From: Vigna angularis
Taxonomy: Eukaryota; Streptophyta; Magnoliopsida; Fabales; Fabaceae
NCBI RefSeq assembly: GCF_016808095.1
Contig: NC_068974.1
Span: 8,246,001-8,310,000, forward strand
Reading direction: 5' to 3'
Length of the DNA stretch: 64,000 nt
The notes below the pieces were generated by a model. The model saw only the letters and a list, made by a program, of their open reading frames with translations, did no database searches and was not told where the DNA came from. Of the stretch, positions 11,910-23,913 are shown piece after piece. Both the position numbers and the translations under genes were made by a program. Within the stretch, counting starts at the first letter, position 1, and the number at the start of each line of letters is the position of its first letter.

Positions 11910-12662
11910 GAGTGTCCCTCCACCATCCCATCTTCTCCCTACACCTCTCCAATTTTTTTTAAATTCTAAATTTATCCTTCTTACTTTTTACTTTTACCAA
12001 TTTTACTTTTTAATTTTTAAAACCCTAATCTCAATCCCCTCTCACTTTCAATTTCCCTTTCACTCTCAGCACCAAGCCCCCACCCCCTTCCACTGTCACT
12101 TTTTCTCTTTCTCTTAATTTTCACTTCTGTTAATACAATATTTTCCATTTTCTTTCAAATTTCACGAGATTCACTAAACACCCAGTGATCATCGAAGAGA
12201 AGTTCAGTTGCTCCTACAGCCTAAACGGTTTGATTTACAACGACAAGGGTTATCTCCTAGTGGTTTAGAGTTTCAAGTTTAAGCATGGATTTTCAAGTTT
12301 GGTTATTTAAAGACAAGGAAGTGGAGAAGAAATTTTTAGCATATTATATTATGGGATCATAATACTTCAAAACTCATTAGAAATTATAAATGTTTTAAAT
12401 TTATACCATGCAAAATTTACTTTTTCTATCAAATTTTGTGTTAATGGAAGTGGGAATTAAGAAAAAGAGAGAAAGTGACAGTGGGGAGTGGGCGCTTGCT
12501 GCTGAGAGTGAAAGGAAAAGTAAAAGTAAGACGGGATTGGAATTAGGGTTTTAAAAAAAAATTAAAATTGGTAAAAGTAAAAAGTAAAAAGGGTAAATTT
12601 AGAATTTAAAAAAAATTGTAGAGGTGTAGGGAGAAGACGGGGTGGTGGAGGGAGCATCACTC
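11910..12662. mobile_element. 753-bp MITE with long inverted arms (Mutator-like)
   Basis: The arms (about 11910-12130 and 12440-12662) are imperfect inverted repeats, including CTCCCTACACCTCT and a long poly-T/A block. The ends read GAGTG..TCCCTCCACCA on both strands. The flanking 9-bp sequences are atttttcta (11901-11909) and atttttcca (12663-12671), an 8/9 match. The CCCTCCACC terminal core is shared with the MITE at 7324. There is no coding capacity. Confidence 0.8.
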
Positions 12663-12671
12663 ATTTTTCCA

Positions 12672-13578
12672 AGGGCTAATCCTACAAAAAGATAAGAAAT
12701 GAAGAATTAAACAACAAAAATAAGAAGTAAAAGTCTACAACAGCAAAAGAAATTTTTATTTAAATTTTCTGAATATTTTTCTAAAAGAGAAAATACCTAA
12801 TTATTTAAAAACCTATTTTATTTAACTAAAAAGGGAAAAATAACACTATTTTTACAAAACTCTAAAATTAAAGAAAAATCTAAAAACTATCCTAACTCTA
12901 GAAAATAAGAAGCTAAAAGAAACTAAAATTACCTTCTAAACACAGAAAAATAGGCAAATTTAGAGAGTTAACAATCGAAGTTCAAGAAACGGGGATCGAG
13001 TAATTCAATATGCTTGAATTGTTTAGGTTAGAGGATTATGAATCATTTGTTATTACTACTATGTATGAGGTGTTTGATTATGGTTGATATAATCAGAAGG
13101 TATGTATCTTGTCGTGTGTTTGATTATGATTGGTACAATAAGAAGATATGTATCTTATTGTGCGTTTGATTGTAGTTGATATAATCAGTATGTATGTATC
13201 ATGTTGTTATAATTGTTTTATCGGTAGCTGACCCCATATATGTTTGTGTTTGTGTGTTTGTGAATGAAATTATCAGCGATGATCGTATAATGTGTTATAC
13301 GTGAGCAAATAATGTTATAGATGTTCCAAAGGCGAGATTAACTCGAGAGAGGATGAGGAATAACCTTGGGATTCATTTAAAGCTATTTTGTTTTACAAGT
13401 TAAGACAATATAATTAGAGTATTTTCTTCGTTATTTTATTACTCGAAATAATGTAATTAAATAAGGTTTTCTTTAAATACGTTTTCGCGCGCTGTGATAA
13501 ATTTTGAATTTTATCAATTTTTCCGCACTATGTTACAATGTTGTTTGATGGGTTGTCGCAGCCCATACAAATTTGATG
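12672..13578. repeat. Repeat debris with a ~45-bp three-copy tandem unit
   Basis: 12672-13000 is A-rich and of the same style as 5770-6900. At 13071, 13120 and about 13161 a TTTGATTRTRGTTGATATAATCAG-like unit followed by a GTATGTATC phrase is repeated three times. 13280-13540 resembles the end of a Gypsy-type LTR. No ORF is credible. Confidence 0.35.
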
Positions 13579-15338
13579 TGCAAATAAGAATGCAATATAG
13601 ACTAGGAAGTGACTCCTAGGTCGTCTCTCAAGGACCAAATGTGGTTCGAGACTTAAGTCAAACACGCAGGGGGGGGGGTTGAAATTAAACACAACCAAAC
13701 GTAAGTAAAAACACTGAAAAAGATTTAGAAAGCATGAAGACCGAACGGTCATAATGTGAGACCGAACGTTTTTAAAGTGGAGACCGAACGATCCCTAAAG
13801 AAAGGAAATGGACATGCAGGAAAGTTGGAAACCGAACGGTAAAAGCAAACTAAACAGTAAAGGTAAAGGCCGAACGGTTCTACAGGTGACCGAACGGTAT
13901 TAAAGCAGAAATGCATAAAAGGTTGCAGTTAAAACAACAGATCGAACTGTGTAAAACAGTAAAATCGAACGGTCTAAATGCAGAAGCTCAGAAAACGTTG
14001 CAGAAATGAAGTAGAAAACGCGATGAACAGTAAATTAAACTAGAAGAACTGGAATGAAAATGCAGAGTTGGAACAAAGCAAAACGAACTTCTAAACACAA
14101 CTACAAGATGTAAATCAAAACACAAACAAAGGGTGCAATGAAATTAAGCTGGGAAACATAAATGAGCAAAATTGAAAAATGTGAAATGGGAAGCTAAAAT
14201 CTGACAGAATTAAAATGCACAATTGCAAATAAGCAATGAAACTGGAATTGAAAATGGAAGCCAAACACAAATGCAATTGAAATTAAAAATGAGTTCATAC
14301 ATTCATTGAGAAGTAAAGAAAACAAAACCTAAAACCTCCCCAAAGGGGAGGAAGAAGAAGACGCTCCCCAATAACAGAAAAACTAAGTGGCGGCTGGGAG
14401 ACTTAGGTCAAGTGAAAGTGATTTTGGGGTATATAGACCCCAAAAGACCAAACTGCCCTTTTAATGGGATTGTCCTACAAAATGACCTAAAATTGGCCCC
14501 AAAGTCCTAAAATGGGCATTCTAAAACAAAATTACACTTAACACTAACGTGGCCACCCTCTTGAAGTCCCAAAAATGTGCTTCCACTGCTAAGTTTCTCT
14601 AGTCACCTCTACTGACCGTTCGGTCATTAAGAGATCAGACCGTTCGGTTCAGTGATGCTCTGCAGGCTAGGAACTGATTGATGCAGACTTCATCAGACCG
14701 TTCGGTCATGAAGGGCTTAGACAAGTTGTATGTCGTTCGGTTCATCACTACATCAGACCGTTCGGTCATCAAGCTCTGCATGTTTCTCTAACCATTCGGT
14801 GCAACACAGTTCAGACCGTTCGGTTCTCTAGTGCTCGTCCATTCAGTGCAGTCTTCAGCAAACCATTCGGTATAGGATTCCACAGACCGTTCGGTGAATG
14901 ATTCAGTAGACCGTACGGTCATCGGACAACAATTAATTGCCGTTCGGTCATTAGTGCTCAACCATTCAGTGCAAGCTTTAACAAACCGTTTGGTCATGAC
15001 TTCGTCAGACCGCTCGGTTTGTAGTGCTCGGCCATTTGATGCAGGCTTGCAACAGGTCGTTCGGTCAAGGCTTCAACATACCGTTCGGTTCTGACCTACT
15101 CAAACTGTTCGGTACCATACAATATGTTTAGACCCTTTTCTCAACCTTCTAACAATGACTATCTTGCAAATAGTAATTGAAATAATTAAGCCCAAATAAT
15201 TAAAATAATTAAAATAAGTATTAGTTTTGAAATTATGTCCAAATAGTGAAATGAGACAATAATGGAGAATTAAGCACAATTCACTAATACAATTGGGTGC
15301 GAAAAGCTAAGTAAATAGTAGAAAATAATGACTGATAT
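13579..15338. mobile_element. Unclassified dispersed element, copy A (ACCGTTCGG-rich)
   Basis: It shares its left 45 bp (AGGAAGTGACTCCTAGGTC, TCTCTCAAGGACCA) and its right ~170 bp (AATTAAGCCCAAATAATT, GAGACAATAATG, CAATTCACTAATACAATT) with the copy at 56117-57328, so both are full-length or nearly so. The interior contains many ACCGAACGG motifs (13740-13970) and many ACCGTTCGG motifs (14630-15110), facing each other. No target duplication or protein domain was found. Confidence 0.6.
14620..15115. repeat. Irregular array of GACCGTTCGGT motifs
   Basis: About 20 copies of ACCGTTCGG or one-mismatch forms occur with irregular 20-50 bp spacing, separated by phrases such as TGCAGGCTT and TAGTGCTC. 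This reads as a degenerate minisatellite. The complementary motif orientation dominates 13740-13970 in the same element. Confidence 0.75.
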
Positions 15339-16250
15339 TTTTGCATTTACGTATACTTGGAAAGGAGAGAAGAATTCATTTACATATGTTTCCAAAAGGG
15401 AGAAAAATATATTGCTAATCGATTCCATGGTGAGAAATGTGAAGATGTGGAGAATCATGTGTGTGAGTTAAAACATCGGTTAGGAAACTAATGTTAAAAA
15501 ATCAGAATAGGAAACTAATTCTTGTGGGTGTTGTGTGTTTGAGTCATACTTTATTATTGAGAGAATGATTGAAAATTTTACATTAATATTGGAAACTAAT
15601 TACATAATCATATATATATATATATATATAATTAATAATAATACTAATATCAATAATAACAATAGTTATAAATATAATTATTCTTATTATAAAAATTGTA
15701 AGGGTGAAATTGTAATTATTATTATTATTATTTATTTATTATCAATGACAAAGTTTTACAAACTTCACTTTTAAATTCTTTCACCTTTATTTCAAATCCC
15801 TTCAAAGAAAAACTCTCTCAAATTTATCTATTCAAAGAAACACGTTTTTAATATTTTGTAATGTTTTAGAAATCACGAGTCATGTATTACTATTGAATAA
15901 TCAAGATTTTAATTTAAGATTCAAAGAAAAACTTAAATACTTATAGTGAAGGAGTTTTTTTTTATAATAGTATCAACCTTGTCTTATTTAAAAAATAAAT
16001 AAATAATCTTTGCAAGAAATTTGACTAAAGAATGTTTTGTGAAAGTTTGTTTTCGGACTTTGATACTTCACCATTGTAACACGACCACACGCACAACCAG
16101 CCCTTCAAGAATACTTCTCTTCCAAAGCAAAGGAGAACACTGTTTCAAATAAAGCTCCAAAGGAAAACAAAAGTATTTCAAATCTTATGCGGGGTGCAAG
16201 TAGAAACTTGGGAATGGAAGAAGCAAAAACCTAAATCCAACTCCAACTGA
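15339..16250. other. AT-rich intergenic sequence upstream of the PSMD5-like gene
   Basis: It contains (TA)n at about 15618-15630 and an ATT/TTA-rich low-complexity run to about 15760. No gene or repeat terminus was recognised. Confidence 0.4.
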
Positions 16251-16573
16251 TGGGCCTATAACAATTGTTTACGCTTCACATGTCACTCACTACTCAAACC
16301 CCCCTGCAAGTTGCACAAGTAAATCAAAACATAACAATTAAATTTTAAAAAATTAAAATTAAAATCTTATCCTTTAATTTACACCAAGTCTAGATTTATT
16401 GATTTTTATTGTCCTTATTAAACGTAACAGTCTTACTAAACCAAATATTTTTCGGCACAGTTTATACTTGCTTTACACGTAGAACATCATTTGCCACCTG
16501 TTCTCCTGTTTTTCCTTTTTTTTTTCTTTCTCTTATTTATAGTTTCTGCTTCAGACTCACTGCCACTGACGCC
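16251..16573 (+). promoter_or_regulatory. Putative proximal promoter and 5' leader of the PSMD5-like gene
   Basis: A TGGGCC core (site II-like, 16251-16256) lies about 320 bp upstream of the chosen ATG. This motif class is common in plant housekeeping promoters. A TATTTATA-like box at 16534-16543 looks too close to the ATG to be the main TATA element. The rest is T/C-rich, as in a plant 5' leader. The transcription start cannot be placed from sequence alone. Confidence 0.3.
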
Positions 16574-19500
16574 ATGGGTGATCTATCTCAACTTCTCCAA
16601 GCAGCTTCTGATTTTAGTCGCTACCCAGGTTACTAATTTACCTGTTATTCACTTCCCTTTTCTTTGTTTATCAGTATTTTCACTTTGAGAATAACATTGA
16701 TTCGATTTCAGGGGTGCAAAGCGATGATTCCGCTAGGGACTTTCTCAATCGCTTCCCTCTTACACTCATTATCAAGTTTGCTTCTTTTTCTCACTTATGC
16801 TGTACCCTTTTATCTTTCTATGTTTTGCTGCCTATAGGAGTTTTTACTTGGTTTAAAATGAGGGTGTTTGTGAGTGTGTGCATAGGATTGTTCTTCAAAA
16901 AAAGGAAAGCTAAGTCTTGGTGTCTCAAGAAAATGGAAATTTATATATGGTCTTTATGCTGAATTTTTCTGGGGGGTTAGGTTTGACATTATTAAGACTT
17001 GTTTGCATTCAGAATTTTCTTCTTGACTTTGATTGAAAGCATTTTGATTAAAAATATACAACTCATGGTTCTCTTTGGTACTTTATAATGATTTGATAGA
17101 CGAAGTGCTTTCACCTATTTACAAAAAATAAAAACGATTTAGTTTTAGAATCTTGATCAGTGGAGAACTTATTTGCATGTATGATGTGTATGACTTTGTG
17201 TTGGTAGTTTTTTTTTTTTTTTTTTTTTTTTAATTCTCTTCTTGGTCATGACATAAAGTTGGGGTCGTGTTTACTGTTAATTCGATGACATATGACATAA
17301 TACCTCGTTCTGGAGAAATTTTCTCTTGATTTTCTCCTTTAATTTTGCAGTGCACTACAGACTAACTTTGACGTGCCTGACATAGAAAATACTCTTGTTG
17401 CATGTGTTGAAAAGCTATTCAATACGACGTTGGGAGCTTCTTTGATCCTGCAGTATATGGTTTGCAATATACACTCTTAGCTCATTCTTTCTATTTTTGA
17501 TTTCTAAATTGTTAGTGGAATATGATTTGCAAATTGTCCAAGTATACTATATATATATATTTTTTTAAGGTGTATTATATGTTTTGCCAAAATATTATCT
17601 ATTTATAGTTTTAGTTAGATTATTGTTTTTGAGAAAAACAATTCGCAAGAGTGGGCTACAATAATTGACTCAAGTTTTTTTGTTTCTGTTTCTTATGCAC
17701 TGGATAACTGATTGAATATATTAGTTCTATTTTTAATTTATATAATCATTTTCTATCTTCATATAATGTTTCAGTGTTATTGGAATAGGACATTTGAATC
17801 ATTAGCAAACAATTTTCATTCTGCATACATAAGATTCTGTATTATTCTCCTATTTAACTGTGTTATCATTGTAATGGTTATTCTTATTCTTTTGCTATTA
17901 TGATTTTGGTTCAGCCTTTTGTTCAAGTTGGTCTGCAGGCAGAATCTCAAGCAGTCAGATCCTTATCTTGCAAAACAGTATGTGGATATGCTTTATATAT
18001 GCCAAGTTTGTTTAAATACTTCTCTTGCATTGACAATGAGGATTCATCACCCTCAACCCCACCAATAAAGATAAATAATTTATGTTTAATGGAATGTACT
18101 TTACTATTTCTGTACATAGATCTTTGCAAATTCTATTCGGTCAATCCCCAAATATAATATATGTGGGCTACCAATGGCCTATTCTTGAGTTTGTGTACAC
18201 GTGTGTAGAAATATAGAATCAATCTTGAACCTTTTACCTTATAGATTAAGCTGCTAAGATAGTTAGTATTGGACGTGATGAGCCTTTAGAAGTAAGATCT
18301 TTGAGTTCAAAATAAAATTTACTTTCAGCATGAGGTAGAGTGAATTTGAGGCATTATCCATGCTTCAAGCCCCAAGGGTTGTTGTTATAATGGTGTTTTA
18401 GAGATATAAAAATAATTGCGAACCTTCACCCAATTGGTGTTTGTTTGCTTTGGCTTACCTGGTTCCTATTTGGGAGAGTCTATCCTTGAAAACTGTAACA
18501 TTTTTGTCTTACATATTTAATCATTTACTTACTGTAAGGTTGGTTTCTCTTACTATCATGTCTATCTATAGGGGAGAGTACGTCCTCTTACCAATCGTTT
18601 TTGTCCTAATCCAGTGTAGTGTTTCTCCTTATTAAAGAATGCTGGACATATGACTATGCATTGGCATTTAAGATTTAATGAAGCGTTCCCTCCAAGTTGT
18701 ATATGTTGATAATTGAAATTCTTTGATAGTTACCGGTGAATATTTTTTAGAGGAGAGAAACAAATGTTTTCTTGATATGCTTGATTGATAATTTTAACCA
18801 GCAGAACGGATTTATTTATATACAAGAGAATTACAAAGATAATCAATGCAAAATCAATTTACAAGAGAATAATTAAGATGCCGCTACTTCTTATTATGCA
18901 TTGAACCTAGTTATATCAAGTACCCAAAAAACTTGGAAAAAATAAACGCCAAAGAAGTTCTTATCTCCTAAAATGTTCCTATTTCCTACAAATTTACATT
19001 TGGAAATCATTTTAGCTTGATATTTTTACATATGCAAATTACTATTTGTTAGGGAGGGTAACCAGTGTGAGGATAAATTAGCTTCTTTGTGTTTAAGATT
19101 CACTATAAAGGGTATGATACTATGCCATCAAAGATTGTTCTTGATTTCTTTCATAATAAGTTTCAACTTCCAATTTAGAGTTGTTTAGTTCTTTAGTAGG
19201 AAGTTTGCATTGTATTTTTTTACATGGGTTTGGTTTGGCCCCCATGTTTTCTGTTTTTTTTTCTTTTTAATAAACTTTTCATGTGATGGCAAATTATTGG
19301 TGCGCGTTGGGATGTTGGCATAGCTGAGATGTTAAGATATGAGTTTAAATAAAGAAATCACTACTTATGTATCACTCTTTTTGTAGTAATACTTTTATTG
19401 ACATGGTAGCAACTTTTAGGTAAGTCGCCTTCTAGAGAGTGTTGACAATGATGACAAAGTTGCTGCAAGTGCTCGTCTAATTAAAGACTTCAACATATAT

Positions 19501-22500
19501 CCTCTTTTGCTTGATTGCATCATAAAAGGGTAAGTAGAGAAAGTATTTTGAGTTCCTTATCATTCTGACTTTGCTGAATTGTTTATTGCAATAAAATAAT
19601 TATGCTGACTATCGCAATACCTAGAAATATAGGTAAGGGATATTTCATGCATTTTTCATTTCTAGTTGTTTTAGATGACATAATCCAAGATACAAATGAA
19701 TATCAAATCTTAATTTTAATAAGAAATTGAATTGAAGCTTATGAAAGAAAGGTTGATATTGGTAATTTATAAAAGAGGGTTAAAACTTGTACTTGTTGGT
19801 TCTCGTGACATGTATGAGATATTATATGAGATTCTAGTAATCGGAAGTAATCTTATATATATTGGGAACTTACATGAGATTATTTATTATTGATCTGATG
19901 GTACTTTGTTTACTAAGCATGAGTTCCTCTGTCTTTATGTTTGATTATGTAAATCGAACAATTTCAGTTTACTAAGGACCTTACTCTTTCTTTCTGTAAT
20001 TCTCCTACATTGTAGGGCTTGTCTCCACTTTTCATTTCACCCATTACAATTATGTTCAATTAAGGCAAGAGAGGGAAGAATGAATGTGAACACAATGAAT
20101 CTAGATAAAAAATGAATCATGCAGCAATGAAGCCTGAAATGGAGACCAAAGAGTCATTGCAAGGATGGCTGCATTTTAGGATTTACTCAACAATGAAGGC
20201 ATTTTAGGGTTTACACAACAATTAAGACTGTGTTTTAGAGTTTACACAACAATGAAGGTTGTATAAAAAATGAGGCTCTCAAGGATTAGTTGCTTTAATA
20301 CCATCTCAAGTTTAGAAGAAAATTTCTCTCTTATTCAGTCTCATTACATACATCTCATACATCTGATTTATATACATACATTAATTGGATAAATTTGGAA
20401 ATAAGTACTACCTACTCTAGGAATCAAATCCCTAAGATTGTGGGATTGATGTTCTAGTAATAAAATCAAGATATGACCAATGTACATAATTAAAACCCCT
20501 CTTCAGAAGACCTCCTTTGATTTCTAGGAATCCTTTGATTTTCGGGAACAACATGGGAATCAACAACATAGGCTGTTTAAACCCTTCTTCAGAAGACCTC
20601 CTTTGTATCCCCGATCTTGGTTGTGGGGTTTTTCATGCAACTTCCAACATTTATCCCTAGTGTGGCATGGCTTCTTGCAATAGGTACATCATACTCCTTT
20701 TTTTCTCTCCATCTTTTTAAAAGGGCCTCCATTTTTTCAGTCTGTAACCATGTCTGTTGTTCTTTCAACAATCATTGTTGAATTTTCTGCAATAGCAGTC
20801 TCTAGCAATAGACTCTGACTTTCTTCACTCCAATGATTTCCATCAGTACATTGAGTCTTGGAACCTTCTCCTTTCCCAATATTTGAACTCTAACTTGATC
20901 ATATTTGTGGTTTAGACCTACTAAGAAATCATACACTGTTAGGTTCCTGGGTTGGAAACCTAACTAGAACACGCTCAGAAGATAGAAAGAACAATGAAAG
21001 AATGGATTTCTCTATTGATATAGAGAACAAAGTACACTGATAGTGTTAATGGAGGTCTAATCCCCCTCTTAACCCTAACGGAGGCCTAATCCCCCTCTTC
21101 TGGCCAATGTCCAGATTTACAAAATAATCTTTAATAATCCCCCTGACAACATAATAGAGTACTATTTATATAATTCCTCCTCCTTCTATCCTAAACCCAT
21201 TACCCATTATACCCTTACCACCTTATATCCTAACATTACACCTCGCTGTAGAACAACCTTGTCCTCAAGGTTGGAACCAAAAAACTTGATCTCTTGGCTC
21301 CTCTTTATCATCTTGTTATTCTATGAAGGGAACCCACTGATTATGCCCTCCAATTCCAGTCAGGAGGCTTGGGTGGTGGTCGAGATGAGATACGGACTTT
21401 ATAGCACCCTTTTCATGTCTGCATTATTTCCTTGAAAGCAAGGAGCTTCTTATCCTTCCTTGTAAAATAACTTCTTCTACCGTTCGGCTCTCTTCTTCCT
21501 ATCTTTATACCGTTAGGCTTTCTTCTCCCTATCTTTATACCGTTCGGTTTGCTTTCCCACGCTTTTCCACCGTTCGGTTTTCTTCTTCCTATCTTTATAC
21601 CGCTCGGCTTGCTTTCCCATGCTTTTCTACCGTTCGGTTTTCTTCTTCCTATCTTTATACCGCTCGGCTTGCTTTCCCCTGCTTTTCTACCGTTCGGTTC
21701 CTCCCTTATATTGGTTAACACTGTTCGGTTTCGTCCTATAATGGGCAATACCGTTCGGTCCCCTATCGAACTGTGCAACTTCATCGCTTTTGGCTGAATA
21801 GGGCCTCCAGCCGAGAGAGTGGACAACTTCGTCTGCTTCAGGTCTAATTCTGTCTCGGACTGCTCGGCAACCTCACCTGGGATATTGCGCTTGACCTCAG
21901 ACCGCTCAACAACCCTCGATCTACCGTTCGGTCCGTGTTGGTTTTCTTCCTCTGCTCATCCCCCAAGCTCACCTGGTACGGTTGGTTATCCTCCATGGGT
22001 AAACCCCGTTCCTCTACAGTCCCTTGCCTATGAAATTGTGGCTGGCTCCATTGTTGGTCAAAACCATACCTGTTTGGCCCCCTACCAAACCGTTCGGCTT
22101 CATCATTTTTGGCTGAGTGAGGCCTCCAGCCGAGAAAGCGGACATCTCCATCTGCTTCCGGTCTACTTCGGTCTCAGCTTCCTCAGTCTCCACCTCTTCA
22201 TCCTCCCCCAAAATAACCGTCCCTCGATTCTTTTCTGGCCAATGATGGCCTGGACCGAACGGTCGTCCTGGATTATGGCGATCGGCTTCTGACCGCTCGG
22301 TAACTTTCAATAGGCATGTGTTATAGCGATCGGCCTCTGCTCGGCCACTAGCGATCGGCATGGGCTATAGCGATCGGCCTCCGACCGTGTCATCTCATCG
22401 CTCGTTCGTCCCCAAGACGACTGGTCTTCTATGGCCTCGGACCGCTCGACAACTCTCGATCGGCCTGTGTTATAGTGATCGGCCTCGGACTACTCGGCTA

Positions 22501-23856
22501 ATCCCGATCTTACCTTTTCGCCTCCCTGTACATACTCTTCCACTGTCCCCATCTGTTTCGATGCCGCCAAACGCTCAACAATGGTTCCAAACCTTATCAC
22601 CATGGCTTCCTTCAAGCCATCCCAGGAACGATTTTTGGCTTTCTCCTTCCATGCTCTGAACCAGTAGCCAGCGCTCCCCTCCATACTGATATCGGCTAGG
22701 CGCACCTTTTCCTCCAACAATACCCTTCGTAACTTGAACAATTTCTCTGCGCGATTGATCCAGTTCAGCGGATCGATCCCCTCGAAGATGGGTAGCGCCA
22801 CCCGTTTCCGCCAGCTGTTTTGCCCCTCAGTATGTTCGCCTTCCCTTCCTCCTTCGTCTTTCCGCCTCACCCTCTGATTCTCGTTGACAGACGCTTGGCC
22901 CCCATCTGCGTGTCCATCCTGGTTCCTGTTTCGTCCACCCAGCCTTTGCATGATTTCTTGTAAGTCTTGACGCATCACAGCCGTTTCTTGCCGTATTTCT
23001 TCCATATTTCTTCTGTATTCTGCCATGCTCCTTTCGCTGGTCCTGCTCTCCCAAGTATTGTCTCTTCCTTCCATCACGATTATCCTCCCTTCGATTCTAT
23101 TCTCCCAAGCAGTAGCTTGCCCATCGTCTTGCTCCGTCTTTAATTGGATCCAACAGCTTCTCGATCTAGCAATTCTCCTGTTGATGATTCGGCAGGTCGG
23201 ACAAATTTGTTAGGTTCCTAGGTTGGAAACCTAACTAGAACACACTCAGAAGATAGAAAGAATAATGAAAGAATGTCTAGATTTATAAAATAATCTTAAC
23301 CCTAACGGAGGCCTAATCCCCCTCTTCTGGCCAATGTCTAGATTTACAAAATAATCTTCAATAATCCCCCTGACAACGTAATAGAGTACTATTTATATAA
23401 TTCCTGCTCCTTCTATCCTAAACCCATTACTCATTATACCCTTACCACCCTATATCCTAACATACACCCAATCCTATTCAATGTACTCTCTTAAAATTGT
23501 TGAATCCTCATAACACTTGGCCTTAATGACACTGAAGTGATCCAATTCCATCCATAAAGCTTTAAGATGATTAGCATACTCAATAACATATTTGGCTGTC
23601 ATGGCTATTACCTTCACATCATAGATTTGTTCTGTATCTTTTGCCTTACAAATTTTTGCCCTATTGCAAACCATACGGCTTTTTCCGAATTGAGAAACAT
23701 ACACATATCACTGCTTTCTAGAATGATTGAGTTCCTTGATCATGGAGTCTTCTTCGTCCCATGACTGGAAAATAGGATCATCTTCAACAACATCATTGGT
23801 TTAATGGCTAGCCTTTCCTTTCACTTTCAAGATGGTCTCAATGTTGCGACCGTTTT

Positions 23857-23913
<57 letters not shown>

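Larger units (their letters stand above)
20937..23462 (-). mobile_element. Gag-only (non-autonomous) LTR retrotransposon nested in the Copia gag, intron 5
   Basis: The LTRs are 20937-21235 (299 bp) and 23208-23462 (255 bp). Both start TGTTAGGTTCC and end TATCCTAACA in + coordinates. A perfect 5-bp duplication, tacac, flanks it (20932-20936 and 23463-23467). The second LTR lacks a ~50-bp block present in the first. The interior carries a Ty3-type gag on the minus strand and a 30-bp coding minisatellite; no protease, RT or integrase is seen. It is the same family as 28378-31377. Confidence 0.88.

Noticed and set aside
21549..22292. + strand ORFs (21549-21797, 21819-22292) as genes
   Set aside because: They are the reverse complement of the gag-only element's repeat region. 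The gag and the repeat frame are on the minus strand.
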